Assembly (NCBI GenBank): GCA_017432285.1
Contig: JAFRJM010000012.1
Span: forward strand, 1-64,000
Direction: 5' to 3'
From: Oscillospiraceae bacterium
Lineage (GTDB): Bacteria > Bacillota > Clostridia > Oscillospirales > Ruminococcaceae
Length of the DNA: 64,000 bases
Below the pieces are notes generated by a model that was given only the letters and a program-made list of their open reading frames with translations, made no database searches and had not been told where the DNA came from. Position numbers and translations under genes: made by a program. Below, one piece after another: positions 49,630 through 58,003 of the stretch; positions within the stretch are counted from its first letter, which is position 1, and each line of letters opens with the position of its first letter.

Positions 49630-51240
49630 ATGAGCCATCAATTTTGGTGCGATCATACAGGTCCTTTTGCGGAAACGAAATCCGGAACCGTAAGAGGTTA
49701 TAAACTGGATGATCTCTATGTCTTCCACGGGATCAAGTACGCTACAGCCAAGAGATTTGAGATGCCGGTCCCAATCCCGCACTGGGACGGATTTGTGGAT
49801 GCGATCACATATGGGCCGGTCTGCCCGACGATGCAGAAACCGTCAGTCGGTCCTATGAAGATGCATGTTCTGGATCCATGCTTCGGATACAGATTCTGGC
49901 CGGAAGATGAGGACTGCCTTTATGTAAACGTGTGGACCAAAGGTCTGCACGACGGAAAGAAACGCCCTGTCATGGTTTGGATCCACGGCGGCGGCTATGG
50001 AACAGGAAGCTCCGTAGAGCAGCACAGCTATGAACCGGGACATCTCGTATCTGAGAACGATGTGGTAGTGGTATCTCTTAATCACCGCCTGAACATCCTC
50101 GGCTTCTTCGATATGTCGGATTACGGTGAGAAATACAAGCATTCAAACAACATGGGTCTTGTAGACCTGGTAGAAGCGCTGAAATGGGTGCAGGACAACA
50201 TCGAGGAGTTCGGCGGAGATCCGGGCAATGTCACTCTGTTCGGGCAGTCGGGAGGCGGTTATAAGATCCAGGCTCTCCTGCAGATGCCTGTCGCAAAGGA
50301 TCTGTTCCACAAGGCTATCATGCAAAGCGGAATAGACTATCCGTATCCGGATGAAGAGAAGAAAACGGGAGATGTCAAGAAAGTCACTAATGCTGTGCTT
50401 GAGGAACTCGGACTTACTGCAGAAACAGCAGATGAGATACAGAACGTCCCGTTCGACGATCTGCGCAAAGCATATCTCAAAGTCAGCCGTGAGCTTTCCG
50501 CACAGGGCGTCAATACAGGATTCGGCCCGGTAAAGGATGACTATTATCTTGGCAATGCCTGCGTCTACGGATTCTCTGAGAAAGCCGTAAACACACCGGT
50601 GCTGTGCGGAACATGTCAGGCGGAGCATTATCATCTGTTGGGCGATTTCAGTGATTATCATATGCCATACGAAGAGAAGTACGAGCGTGTGAAGGAGAAA
50701 TTTGGCGACCGTACCGATGAGATGATCGAGATATTCAAGAAGGCATATCCAGATGACGATATCCTCAATCTCTTCCATATGGACTGGTTCTGGAGAAAAG
50801 GAACAACAGCCTATCTTGAGAAGAAGACTGCCGTAGGCGGACCGAAATGCTATAACTATATCATCGCTTATACATACCGCGTATTCGGCGGATCCCCGAC
50901 ATTCCACGGATCCTGCCTGCCGCTGGTATTCAACAACACATCTGAGATACTTGTGTTCAACGAGCCTGCGACAGTAAAGCTCGGTATGCAGATGTCCAGA
51001 GCGTGGGCATCCTTCGCAAGGACAGGCGACCCGAACCATGAGTTCATGCCTGAGTGGAAGAACTTCACCAACGAGCAGCGTGCGACCATGGTGTTCTCTG
51101 AGAATACTGAATGCAGGGTCAATCATGATAAGGAACTGATCGACAAGCATCTTGAGTATCTCCCGTACAAGGACACCTTTGAGATGATAATGGGTGCGCG
51201 CAGACGCCACATCGAAGCAGATCAGATAGTGAAGGTATGA
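49630..51240 (+). CDS. type-B carboxylesterase (GQSGG type), paralogue
   Basis: A 536-residue carboxylesterase-family protein much like the one at 41.9 kb: HGGGYGTGSSVEQ oxyanion loop, Ser207 in FGQSGGGYK after FGGDPGNVT, and FHGSCLPLVFNN with the probable His. Both share the opening CDxTG/CDDRTV-like and RFWPEDE segments. It is cytoplasmic by the absence of a signal peptide. The ATG has AGAGAGG upstream. The next gene, another serine hydrolase, starts 27 bases later, so the two likely form an operon. Confidence 0.88.
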   Translation: MSHQFWCDHTGPFAETKSGTVRGYKLDDLYVFHGIKYATAKRFEMPVPIPHWDGFVDAITYGPVCPTMQKPSVGPMKMHVLDPCFGYRFWPEDEDCLYVNVWTKGLHDGKKRPVMVWIHGGGYGTGSSVEQHSYEPGHLVSENDVVVVSLNHRLNILGFFDMSDYGEKYKHSNNMGLVDLVEALKWVQDNIEEFGGDPGNVTLFGQSGGGYKIQALLQMPVAKDLFHKAIMQSGIDYPYPDEEKKTGDVKKVTNAVLEELGLTAETADEIQNVPFDDLRKAYLKVSRELSAQGVNTGFGPVKDDYYLGNACVYGFSEKAVNTPVLCGTCQAEHYHLLGDFSDYHMPYEEKYERVKEKFGDRTDEMIEIFKKAYPDDDILNLFHMDWFWRKGTTAYLEKKTAVGGPKCYNYIIAYTYRVFGGSPTFHGSCLPLVFNNTSEILVFNEPATVKLGMQMSRAWASFARTGDPNHEFMPEWKNFTNEQRATMVFSENTECRVNHDKELIDKHLEYLPYKDTFEMIMGARRRHIEADQIVKV

Positions 51241-51267
51241 TGCATACAGCATAGAAGGAGAATAAAA

Positions 51268-52341
51268 ATGAAAGAAGCAGTCGTATACGCAAGGATAGGG
51301 GACTACGGCCAGGAAGTACACGCCATTGAGTTTCCGTGGAAAGGCGAGCTTGAGAAGGAGCGTGTCGGCATAACCGGAATGATCCTGGAGAAGGACGCGA
51401 AGGAACGCACACACGCTGATCTGTCAGGCATCCGCGAGAATGTCGTACAGAACGTCACATGTGATGGCAAGAAAGCCAGAGTGGAAGTCATGCCTTTCCT
51501 TTATGAGAGAGATTTCCGTCTTCTGATAGACGGCAAGGAATATGATGTCAAAAAGGGCAAAGTAAAGACAGAGACGCTTGATGATTTCGAGTTCTGCGAG
51601 ACGGAGAACGGAGTGAGCTACCGCTATTATTCTCCGAAAGACGCGACAGGACCGAGACCTCTCATCCTTTTCCTCCACGGAATGGGCGGAACAGGGACAG
51701 ACAACAGTCTACACATGACCGAGTGCTTCGGCGCAACAGCCATCGCTGAACTGTATCCCTGGTGCTATGTAATGGCACCGCAGCTCCATCCGGATCCTAA
51801 CGCCAAGTTCCCGGATATACGTAAAGTGCAGTTTAAGGGAGTAAATACCGGAGGCTGGGACCTGACGTATCTGGCAAAGATCTGCGACATCATCCGGGCA
51901 AAGATAAAGGAAGGCAACATAGACCCGAAGCGCGTCTATGTGACCGGACTCAGCATGGGCGGCGCCGGAACGATAAAGTGCATAAATGTAGCTCCTGATC
52001 TGTTTGCTGCATGTGTCCCGATCTGCCCGTCCATGGGCGAGGATACATACAACATGCTACGTACCATGACTCATACCAAGGTATGGGCTGTCTGCAGTTA
52101 TGTGGACCACGGTATCTTCCGCCACAAATACATCACTGACGCCATAATGGAACTCAAGGATGTGGGAAACAAGGATGCGAGGCTCACGATCTACGGACCG
52201 GATGAACTGGCAGACTACGGCATAGGAGATACGGTAGTGACACAGGCTGAGAGGATTGCATGGAACCACTGGTGCTGGGTGCCGGTTTATAAGGGCGACA
52301 AAGGCATCATGTACTGGATGATGAATCAGTACAAGGACTGA
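51268..52341 (+). CDS. alpha/beta hydrolase esterase
   Basis: A 357-residue serine hydrolase of the phospholipase/carboxylesterase or PHB-depolymerase-like group. LILFLHGMGGTGTDN gives the oxyanion region and Ser229 lies in VTGLSMGGAGTIKC. The likely His is near WNHWCWVPVY at the C terminus. The N-terminal 110 residues form an extra domain, probably beta-rich, as in several peptidase-like esterases. AGAAGGAG precedes the ATG. It follows the carboxylesterase, hinting at joint action on an ester substrate. A hairpin closes the unit. Confidence 0.85.
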   Translation: MKEAVVYARIGDYGQEVHAIEFPWKGELEKERVGITGMILEKDAKERTHADLSGIRENVVQNVTCDGKKARVEVMPFLYERDFRLLIDGKEYDVKKGKVKTETLDDFEFCETENGVSYRYYSPKDATGPRPLILFLHGMGGTGTDNSLHMTECFGATAIAELYPWCYVMAPQLHPDPNAKFPDIRKVQFKGVNTGGWDLTYLAKICDIIRAKIKEGNIDPKRVYVTGLSMGGAGTIKCINVAPDLFAACVPICPSMGEDTYNMLRTMTHTKVWAVCSYVDHGIFRHKYITDAIMELKDVGNKDARLTIYGPDELADYGIGDTVVTQAERIAWNHWCWVPVYKGDKGIMYWMMNQYKD

Positions 52342-52363
52342 TGGGTTTTCTATGATACTAAAA

Positions 52364-52400
52364 CAGGAGCACTTATGACGGATATCATAGGTGCTCCTGC
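52364..52400 (+). terminator. hairpin after the esterase operon
   Basis: CAGGAGCAC pairs with GTGCTCCTG, and TTATGA with TCATA inside. Only CTTAATAT follows, so it is a weak or hairpin-only terminator. Confidence 0.6.
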
Positions 52401-52490
52401 TTAATATACGAAATTTAGTTATGACAGTTATTCAATCTAAAGTACTTTGGAGGAAAACGTATAATTAAGGATATAATATAGAAAAAAGAT

Positions 52491-52955
52491 ATGTACAAGT
52501 CTGATCTGAAGCGGATCTCGGATCTGGCAAGCACATGGATGGAGAATGCGATGGTTAAAATGCAAGGATATGGCTGGACAGCATGGAAAGACGAAGAGAA
52601 AAACTCTTTTACTGCTGAGACCTCAGTTCCTGGGGCGTACAACCTGTACCAGATCGACTCAGATATCTTCGAAAGACTTGGTTCAGAAGAGCTGGACGAA
52701 ACAGAAAAATACCGGCTGATCCATGACGGCAGGCACCTGTATATGAGCGTGGATGACCGGTGCGGCCCTCCATATGACATCGTGTTTGACGAAGACTACG
52801 AAAAGATCTGTCCGTGGGCGAAAGTAGTCAGCTGCGGAATGACATGGCCTACTGAACTGACTGACGCTGCAGTGGAGATCTTTGCTTCTGAAGAAGACAA
52901 CCGTCAACAGCGCAGAGAAAAACGCAGAAAACGGGAAAAAGAGAGCAAACCGTGA
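52491..52955 (+). CDS. unknown acidic protein with basic tail
   Basis: A 154-residue soluble protein. I do not recognise it. The middle has GRHLYMSVDDRCGPPYDIVFDED and the last 20 residues are almost all Arg, Lys, Gln and Glu. No ribosome binding site stands out; a TATAAT at 52472-52477 leaves a very short leader. The frame is long, of good codon use and on the strand of its neighbours, so I take it as a real gene with an uncertain start. Confidence 0.6.
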   Translation: MYKSDLKRISDLASTWMENAMVKMQGYGWTAWKDEEKNSFTAETSVPGAYNLYQIDSDIFERLGSEELDETEKYRLIHDGRHLYMSVDDRCGPPYDIVFDEDYEKICPWAKVVSCGMTWPTELTDAAVEIFASEEDNRQQRREKRRKREKESKP

Positions 52956-52993
52956 TTGATCTGAACGGGTATATATAGGAGTTTGAATTCTTT

Positions 52994-54211
52994 ATGGCAG
53001 ACGAAAAATCTTGTGGTGCAATCGTTTTCACCTATGAAAATGGCACAAGAAAATATGTGATGGTCCGGGGAACTGGAATTTATCAGGCCTTTTATGGTTT
53101 TCCAAAGGGACACATGGAAGCCGGAGAAACGGAACAGGAAACGGCACTGAGGGAAGTCAAAGAAGAAACAGGCCTGGATGTTAAACTGATCGATGGTTTC
53201 CGGCAAGTTGATGAACATTTCTTGGCACGGGAAGGCCGATCAAGCGATAAGAAGACCAATGTTTATTTTTTGGCAGAATATCAAGATCAGGAACTTAAGG
53301 CACAGGAGTCTGAGGTTTCGGAGGCCGTTCTTATGAATTGTCAGGATGCGATGCAATGTCTTCAGTCGGAGGGATCAAAGAGAGAACTTGCAGAAGCTGA
53401 GAAGTATATAGATTCATATTATGAACAGAAACAGGATAAGACCAGTCAGCTGGGATTTGAGAAGGGGAAAATGAAATACAGGATTGAGGACCTGACAAAA
53501 GAAGACGCTGAATATATCAGCAAAAAAATAAGTGACATCGTGCCGCGCGAAGTTGATGCAGACGCAGAAGAATTTGTCCTCAAGATCGAGAACGAAAACG
53601 GAGAGATCATCGGCGGATGCGTTGCAGAAGTATATGAATACCACTGGTCAAGAATGCTTCTTGAAGATCTCTGGGTGGATGAGCGCTACCGCCATCAGGG
53701 GATAGGGTCCACGATTATCCGAGAGGCGGAGCGTATTGCAAGAGAGAAGGGCTGCCGGGTCGTGACACTCGGTACCTCCAGTTATATGGCTAGACCCTTC
53801 TATGAAAAACATGGCTACACGGTATTCTCAATTTTGCAAAAGACAAATGGATATCTCAGTTATTCCTTAGTCAAATACCTTGATAAGGATACGCCTGACT
53901 ATGTACCGACAAATAACAGCGGTGCCAGGTTCAAAGTCTCGTTTGGCAGCGATGACGATGCAGAGGTCATAGTGAATGGCCTTGACACATACTGCGATGT
54001 CTACGAACAGAAAAGTGAAAACGTCGGCTTTTACAAGAAACTTGTGGACGAAGACGGAGCATTTGTTGCGGGTATGATTGCAGACGTTTACAAAGGGGAG
54101 ATCGGCTCTGTTGATGGGCTGTTTGTTGAAGAGCCATTGAGACACCAGGGTTTAGGCACGTATTTTTTACAGGAAGTGGAAAAATTGGCCAAGAAAAACA
54201 GTGTCTCATGA
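52994..54211 (+). CDS. NUDIX-GNAT-GNAT fusion, 3' end frameshifted
   Basis: A 405-residue product as it stands. Residues about 1-140 are a NUDIX hydrolase with the full box (GHMEAGETEQETALREVKEE then TGL), residues about 155-290 a GNAT acetyltransferase (VDERYRHQGIGSTIIREAER), and residues about 300-405 the first part of a second GNAT (VEEPLRHQGLGTYFLQEVE). The frame ends at once after an A5 run (54194-54198). One more A would join it to a frame running to 54333 that reads LMILTSAGDWNVDFFKKNGY and so on, exactly a GNAT end. The gene is thus broken, phase-variable, or affected by a read error. Confidence 0.82.
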   Translation: MADEKSCGAIVFTYENGTRKYVMVRGTGIYQAFYGFPKGHMEAGETEQETALREVKEETGLDVKLIDGFRQVDEHFLAREGRSSDKKTNVYFLAEYQDQELKAQESEVSEAVLMNCQDAMQCLQSEGSKRELAEAEKYIDSYYEQKQDKTSQLGFEKGKMKYRIEDLTKEDAEYISKKISDIVPREVDADAEEFVLKIENENGEIIGGCVAEVYEYHWSRMLLEDLWVDERYRHQGIGSTIIREAERIAREKGCRVVTLGTSSYMARPFYEKHGYTVFSILQKTNGYLSYSLVKYLDKDTPDYVPTNNSGARFKVSFGSDDDAEVIVNGLDTYCDVYEQKSENVGFYKKLVDEDGAFVAGMIADVYKGEIGSVDGLFVEEPLRHQGLGTYFLQEVEKLAKKNSVS

Positions 54212-54333
54212 TCTTAACGAGTGCAGGTGACTGGAATGTCGATTTCTTCAAGAAAAACGGATATCTGGTCAGAGGCGAGCTTAAGGATGTTCCGAAGGGA
54301 TATAATTGCTATGAGCTGTACAAAAAAATGTGA
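54212..54333 (+). pseudogene. out-of-frame C-terminal end of the second GNAT domain
   Basis: This stretch, read from the frame that meets the upstream gene after a single-base insertion in the A5 run, encodes about 40 residues typical of a GNAT C terminus (DFFKKNGYLVRGELKDVPKG) and ends TGA at 54331-54333. It has no start of its own. Confidence 0.75.
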
Positions 54334-54425
54334 ACACTGGAAATAGATCATACTGATGTAACGGTTACCAAACACAATTACGTGATGAGCAGCCTGGAGA
54401 ATCAGGATCTGTGGAGGAAGCTTTT

Positions 54426-54944
54426 ATGATAAAATTTTTCGCGGTCGTGATAGAACTGCTTGTCTTTATTTGTGCTGTATGGCTTCTGTCATTTTTTTCT
54501 ATGTTTTTACATGAATTCGGGCATGCTGCAGGCTATATGATTGCGACAGGAGACAAAAACTGGCATATTCGAGTTGGATGGGGGAAACAGTTTCTGAACA
54601 CGAAACAGTTGACCGTCAATCTGCTTGTTTTCGACGGTTTCTTTACCCCTTCAGATAACAAGGTCGATACAAAAGCAAAATATATCATGACTCTGCTGGG
54701 AGGTCCGGTCTTTTCTTTACTGCTGGTCATAGTATTTGGTGCTCTGCGATTTGGAGGACAATCCTTTCATTCAGACTTTTTCGCTGACGGCACTATTGAA
54801 TTCTTTTTAAATACGGCATTATATATCAATCTGTTTATACTGTTATTCTCTGTTGCCCCTGCCCACTATTTGTACGGTGAAGTAAAGGGACTGGAAACAG
54901 ACGGGCTTCAGATAATCCATGCTATCAAAAAGCATGACGATTGA
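54426..54944 (+). CDS. M50-type membrane metalloprotease
   Basis: A 172-residue membrane protein with the zinc motif HEFGH at residues 29-33 inside the first hydrophobic region, and a later helix with NLFILLFSVAP followed by ETDG, matching the second M50 motif. Four hydrophobic segments are visible. Site-2 proteases of this type cut other membrane proteins such as anti-sigma factors. I prefer the ATG at 54426 with GGAGG 8 bases upstream. No partner is next to it, so the substrate is unknown. Confidence 0.8.
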   Translation: MIKFFAVVIELLVFICAVWLLSFFSMFLHEFGHAAGYMIATGDKNWHIRVGWGKQFLNTKQLTVNLLVFDGFFTPSDNKVDTKAKYIMTLLGGPVFSLLLVIVFGALRFGGQSFHSDFFADGTIEFFLNTALYINLFILLFSVAPAHYLYGEVKGLETDGLQIIHAIKKHDD

Positions 54945-55034
54945 GCCGCATGGCTTTTTAATTCGACAAATTCCCGTTTGCTGAGTTAAGCAGGAAAGAG
55001 TAGATTTGCAAATCGGTGTTTTAGGAGGGTTATT

Positions 55035-55781
55035 ATGGAGTACATCAAAGTCACTAAAGATAATCTGGAGAAAGAGCACATCTGTTGCGCCATCTCGAAT
55101 AACAAGGATGTCCAGGTTTCGTCGAAGAAAGCATGGATGGCAGATCGTTTTGATGATGGGCTGGTGTTTCTGAAAAGCATAGAGCGCGGAAAATGCTTCA
55201 TCGAATATATACCGGCAGAGAACGCATGGAATCCGATCGTCGCGGACGGGTATATGTGTATCGATTGCCTGTGGGTGTCCGGTTCGTTCAAGGGACACGG
55301 ATATTCAAATGATCTTTTGAGAGCGTGCATTGAAGACAGTAAAGAAAAGGGCAAAAAGGGGCTGTGTATCCTTTGCGCTGCAAAGAAAAAGCCGTTTCTT
55401 GCGGATCCGAAATACCTGAAGTATAAAGGCTTTTCCGTATGCGACGAAGCAGACAACGGAATCCAGCTCTGGTATTTACCGTTCTCTGCTGATGCAGAAC
55501 AACCGAGGTTCAGGGATCTTGCAAAGCATCCTCATGTGGACGACGAGGGGTATGTCCTGTTCTACACCAGCCAATGTCCGTTCAACGCTAAATATGTGCC
55601 GATCGTTGAAAAGACTGCGAGAGAACACAATATCCCGTTTAAAGCAATCCATATCGAAAGTAAAGAACAGGCACAGAACGTGCCTACACCGATCACGAAC
55701 TATGCACTGTTTTTTAATGGAGAATATCTGACAAATGAGCAGATGAACGATACCAAATTTTTAAAACTGGCTGGACGATGA
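55035..55781 (+). CDS. YoaP-like GNAT N-acetyltransferase
   Basis: A 248-residue protein like B. subtilis YoaP: an N-terminal GNAT domain (IDCLWVSGSFKGHGYSNDLL has the acetyl-CoA loop) and a C-terminal YoaP domain starting YVLFYTSQCPFNAKYVPIVEKTA, which has a thioredoxin-like look with one Cys. FFNGEYLTNEQMNDTKFLKL at the end is typical. AGGAGGGTT precedes the ATG. Its substrate is not known. It stands between the M50 gene and the TIR cluster with its own terminator. Confidence 0.87.
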   Translation: MEYIKVTKDNLEKEHICCAISNNKDVQVSSKKAWMADRFDDGLVFLKSIERGKCFIEYIPAENAWNPIVADGYMCIDCLWVSGSFKGHGYSNDLLRACIEDSKEKGKKGLCILCAAKKKPFLADPKYLKYKGFSVCDEADNGIQLWYLPFSADAEQPRFRDLAKHPHVDDEGYVLFYTSQCPFNAKYVPIVEKTAREHNIPFKAIHIESKEQAQNVPTPITNYALFFNGEYLTNEQMNDTKFLKLAGR

Positions 55782-55851
55782 AAGCCGGTTTATCCATCCA
55801 GATCTCTGAACCAATTTTCCCCCTTCATTTTTTCAATTCGCATACTCTGTT

Positions 55852-55896
55852 TTCCCTTGTTTTTGCCTTTGTGGTGCAGAACAAGGGAATTTTTTA
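55852..55896 (+). terminator. terminator after the YoaP-like gene
   Basis: TTCCCTTGTT pairs perfectly with AACAAGGGAA across an 18-base loop, followed by seven T. The remaining gap to 56059 shows nothing else clear. Confidence 0.78.
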
Positions 55897-56059
55897 TCGT
55901 TCGCAGCCCTACTGCCGTATCAAAAGGGATTGATAACCGCGCAGACGCATGAGGTGCCCGGAATCTGGATGCCTTTTAAGATATATGCATTGAGATGAAC
56001 TTGTGGTACAATAAATTATCTTAGGAGTTCAATTATCTTTCACTGAAGTGAGGTTTAAC

Positions 56060-56272
56060 ATGGTAAAGAACGATTTCGATATAGACGTGAAGGTCAAATG
56101 TCTGGAAGAACGTATCACCCAGGCGCAGCTTGCTGAGAAGGTCGGCACTTCCGCTTCGTACATCAGCAGGCTCATAAACAAGCAGGGCGGCATCGTGAAC
56201 AAGACCTTCGTGGAAATGCTCGAAAAGATGGGTTACGATATTCAGGTTACCTATGTAAAGAAAGACATGTGA
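56060..56272 (+). CDS. small XRE-type helix-turn-helix protein
   Basis: A 70-residue protein, nearly all HTH: ERITQAQLAEKVGTSASYIS followed by RLINKQGGIVNKTFVEML. GTGAGG lies 6 bases before the ATG at 56060. It is the first gene of the cluster that ends with the TIR-LRR protein, with a stop about 46 bases before the next ATG. It is probably the cluster's local regulator, as is common for defence loci. Confidence 0.82.
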   Translation: MVKNDFDIDVKVKCLEERITQAQLAEKVGTSASYISRLINKQGGIVNKTFVEMLEKMGYDIQVTYVKKDM

Positions 56273-56322
56273 GCTGTTATGATGAGGCACAGCATCATGA
56301 TAACGGGAGGTGTCTGATATGG

Positions 56323-57966
56323 ATGAACAGGAATTGCTGCAGAGTATGGTCTCAGAAGAGTGGGGGCATATATCGCCGTGCTGACTGGAAGGGACAGCTG
56401 GACCTTCTTCGGCACACTGTTTCAGTGTACATTGCCTATGCTGACAGAACATATGAAGACCTGTGTTTCGTTTTGGACGGCCGTACAGAACTGAGATACA
56501 TGGTCAACAAGGCGGCTGCAGTCAGCGACGACTACACTATGAGGGGGTTTGTCCGCTTTGTGTTTGCACTCAAAGAGGGCGAAACGAAAATATTCACATG
56601 GGTGACCGCGCACGGAAACAAGGAATGGATCCTGTCCAGGGATAGGGTTGCACTTTATGTGAATGCTCCCGAGTTCAAGGAAGACTTCTTTATACGGTAC
56701 GGAACATTCAGAGACGAATGCTTTGCCGCCTACGAAAAGGTTTACGGCTGGGGTTATAAGTCAGATATCCAAAAGATAGAAGTGCCCGAAAGAGATCTTG
56801 AATCCCTGACGTGGCTGGAGCCGGAGGAGGAATTTGAGCTTGTCCGGTATCTGGATGACGGCAGATCGTTCGAAACCACGGATACGGATCGGCTGCTGCG
56901 GTTTGTTGATGAACGCAGGGTGCGGGAAGAGGCTCTGGAAAACCCGGATCCGGACCGCATTCAACGCTTTAATGACCTGTATCAAGCGATAAAGTACTAT
57001 ATTGCGGAGCAGAAACCGATAAGACGGGCAAGGAAGGTTTACCCGATTATCGGGAAAAGCTTTTCCTGGATGGAAGACAACTGGGAAGAATGCGCTTTTC
57101 ATTATAGTTTCACAATGGATCCGGATGACTTGCACGACGGGGTCTACCGCCGTTACGGCGATCTGCCTGGAGGCAGGCATTTCGGCGTATCGATCTGGCC
57201 TAAGTCTGATGTTTTTCCCCCATGTTCGGCCATGATGACCGTCAATAAAAAAGGAAGGATGCAGGTGAATACGGAGATCGATGGCCGCTGGGATGTGGTG
57301 CCTCAAAGGGACCTCTGGCCGCAGGCGGCAGCGGCGTCCCCCAGTGGCAAAAGCATCGTCTGGCTCAAGGACGGCAAGATCGGGGCGTGGCAGGAGGATT
57401 GGAAAGAGAAACGTTTTCTCCAGGACGATGGCCACATGCTGACGGACCGGCTTGATAACGTCCTCGTCCAGGACGCTATTATGCGTACGGACGGGATCCT
57501 TGTGATGTTTATGAAGGACGGGAGAACAATGGGCTATCTCTGCGACGCCGATATGATCCTTTTCCGCTGGGATGACGGATGGCTCCCCAAAACGGATGAA
57601 CACGGGAATCTTTCATGGGCGATCAAACAAGGCATGCTGGACACCTGTCCTGAAGAGCTCTTCGTGATGGTCCACGAAAGGGACAGCTGGGGAGAATACG
57701 ACGGATGCGGCGTAAAACGTGTTTTCTTTAATCCGGGTGTTGAAAGGATCGAGGGTGAAATCCTGGCGAACAACCCTGGCCTTGAGAGAATCGTTATCCC
57801 GTCATATGTCGAATACGTGGAATGGTACGCTTTTTACAACTGTGTGAACCTGCGGGAGCTTGTGATCAACGGCGATCCGGCACGCGTGGCGAAATGGAAC
57901 GCGGAAGCGTTTAAAGGCTGTCCCTGTGAAGAGGAATATCTCCGCCTGCGCAGCGGCGGGTGCTGA
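56323..57966 (+). CDS. unknown protein with C-terminal BspA-like LRR, N-terminal frameshift
   Basis: A 547-residue product from the ATG at 56323. The best ribosome binding site (GGGAGG at 56305-56310) is 8 bases from another ATG, at 56319, in a frame that stops at 56384. If the G5 run at 56362-56366 had four G, that start (MDEQELLQSMVSEEWG) would run on into this frame (IYRRADWKGQLDLLRH). So the native gene probably starts at 56319 and is frameshifted here. The main part is rich in Trp, Asp and Glu and is not recognised; the last 65 residues (NPGLERIVIPSYVEYVEWYAF) are an LRR_5/BspA-type repeat. No signal peptide or anchor is seen. Confidence 0.7.
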   Translation: MNRNCCRVWSQKSGGIYRRADWKGQLDLLRHTVSVYIAYADRTYEDLCFVLDGRTELRYMVNKAAAVSDDYTMRGFVRFVFALKEGETKIFTWVTAHGNKEWILSRDRVALYVNAPEFKEDFFIRYGTFRDECFAAYEKVYGWGYKSDIQKIEVPERDLESLTWLEPEEEFELVRYLDDGRSFETTDTDRLLRFVDERRVREEALENPDPDRIQRFNDLYQAIKYYIAEQKPIRRARKVYPIIGKSFSWMEDNWEECAFHYSFTMDPDDLHDGVYRRYGDLPGGRHFGVSIWPKSDVFPPCSAMMTVNKKGRMQVNTEIDGRWDVVPQRDLWPQAAAASPSGKSIVWLKDGKIGAWQEDWKEKRFLQDDGHMLTDRLDNVLVQDAIMRTDGILVMFMKDGRTMGYLCDADMILFRWDDGWLPKTDEHGNLSWAIKQGMLDTCPEELFVMVHERDSWGEYDGCGVKRVFFNPGVERIEGEILANNPGLERIVIPSYVEYVEWYAFYNCVNLRELVINGDPARVAKWNAEAFKGCPCEEEYLRLRSGGC

Positions 57967-58003
57967 TTGTTTAGCGTAGCTTATATAGAGAAAGGAAAAA
58001 GAT

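Noticed and set aside
50143-51414. A 423-codon minus-strand frame across the esterase at 49.6 kb
   Set aside because: It covers a well-conserved carboxylesterase and the start of the next gene; no ribosome binding site and no recognisable domain.
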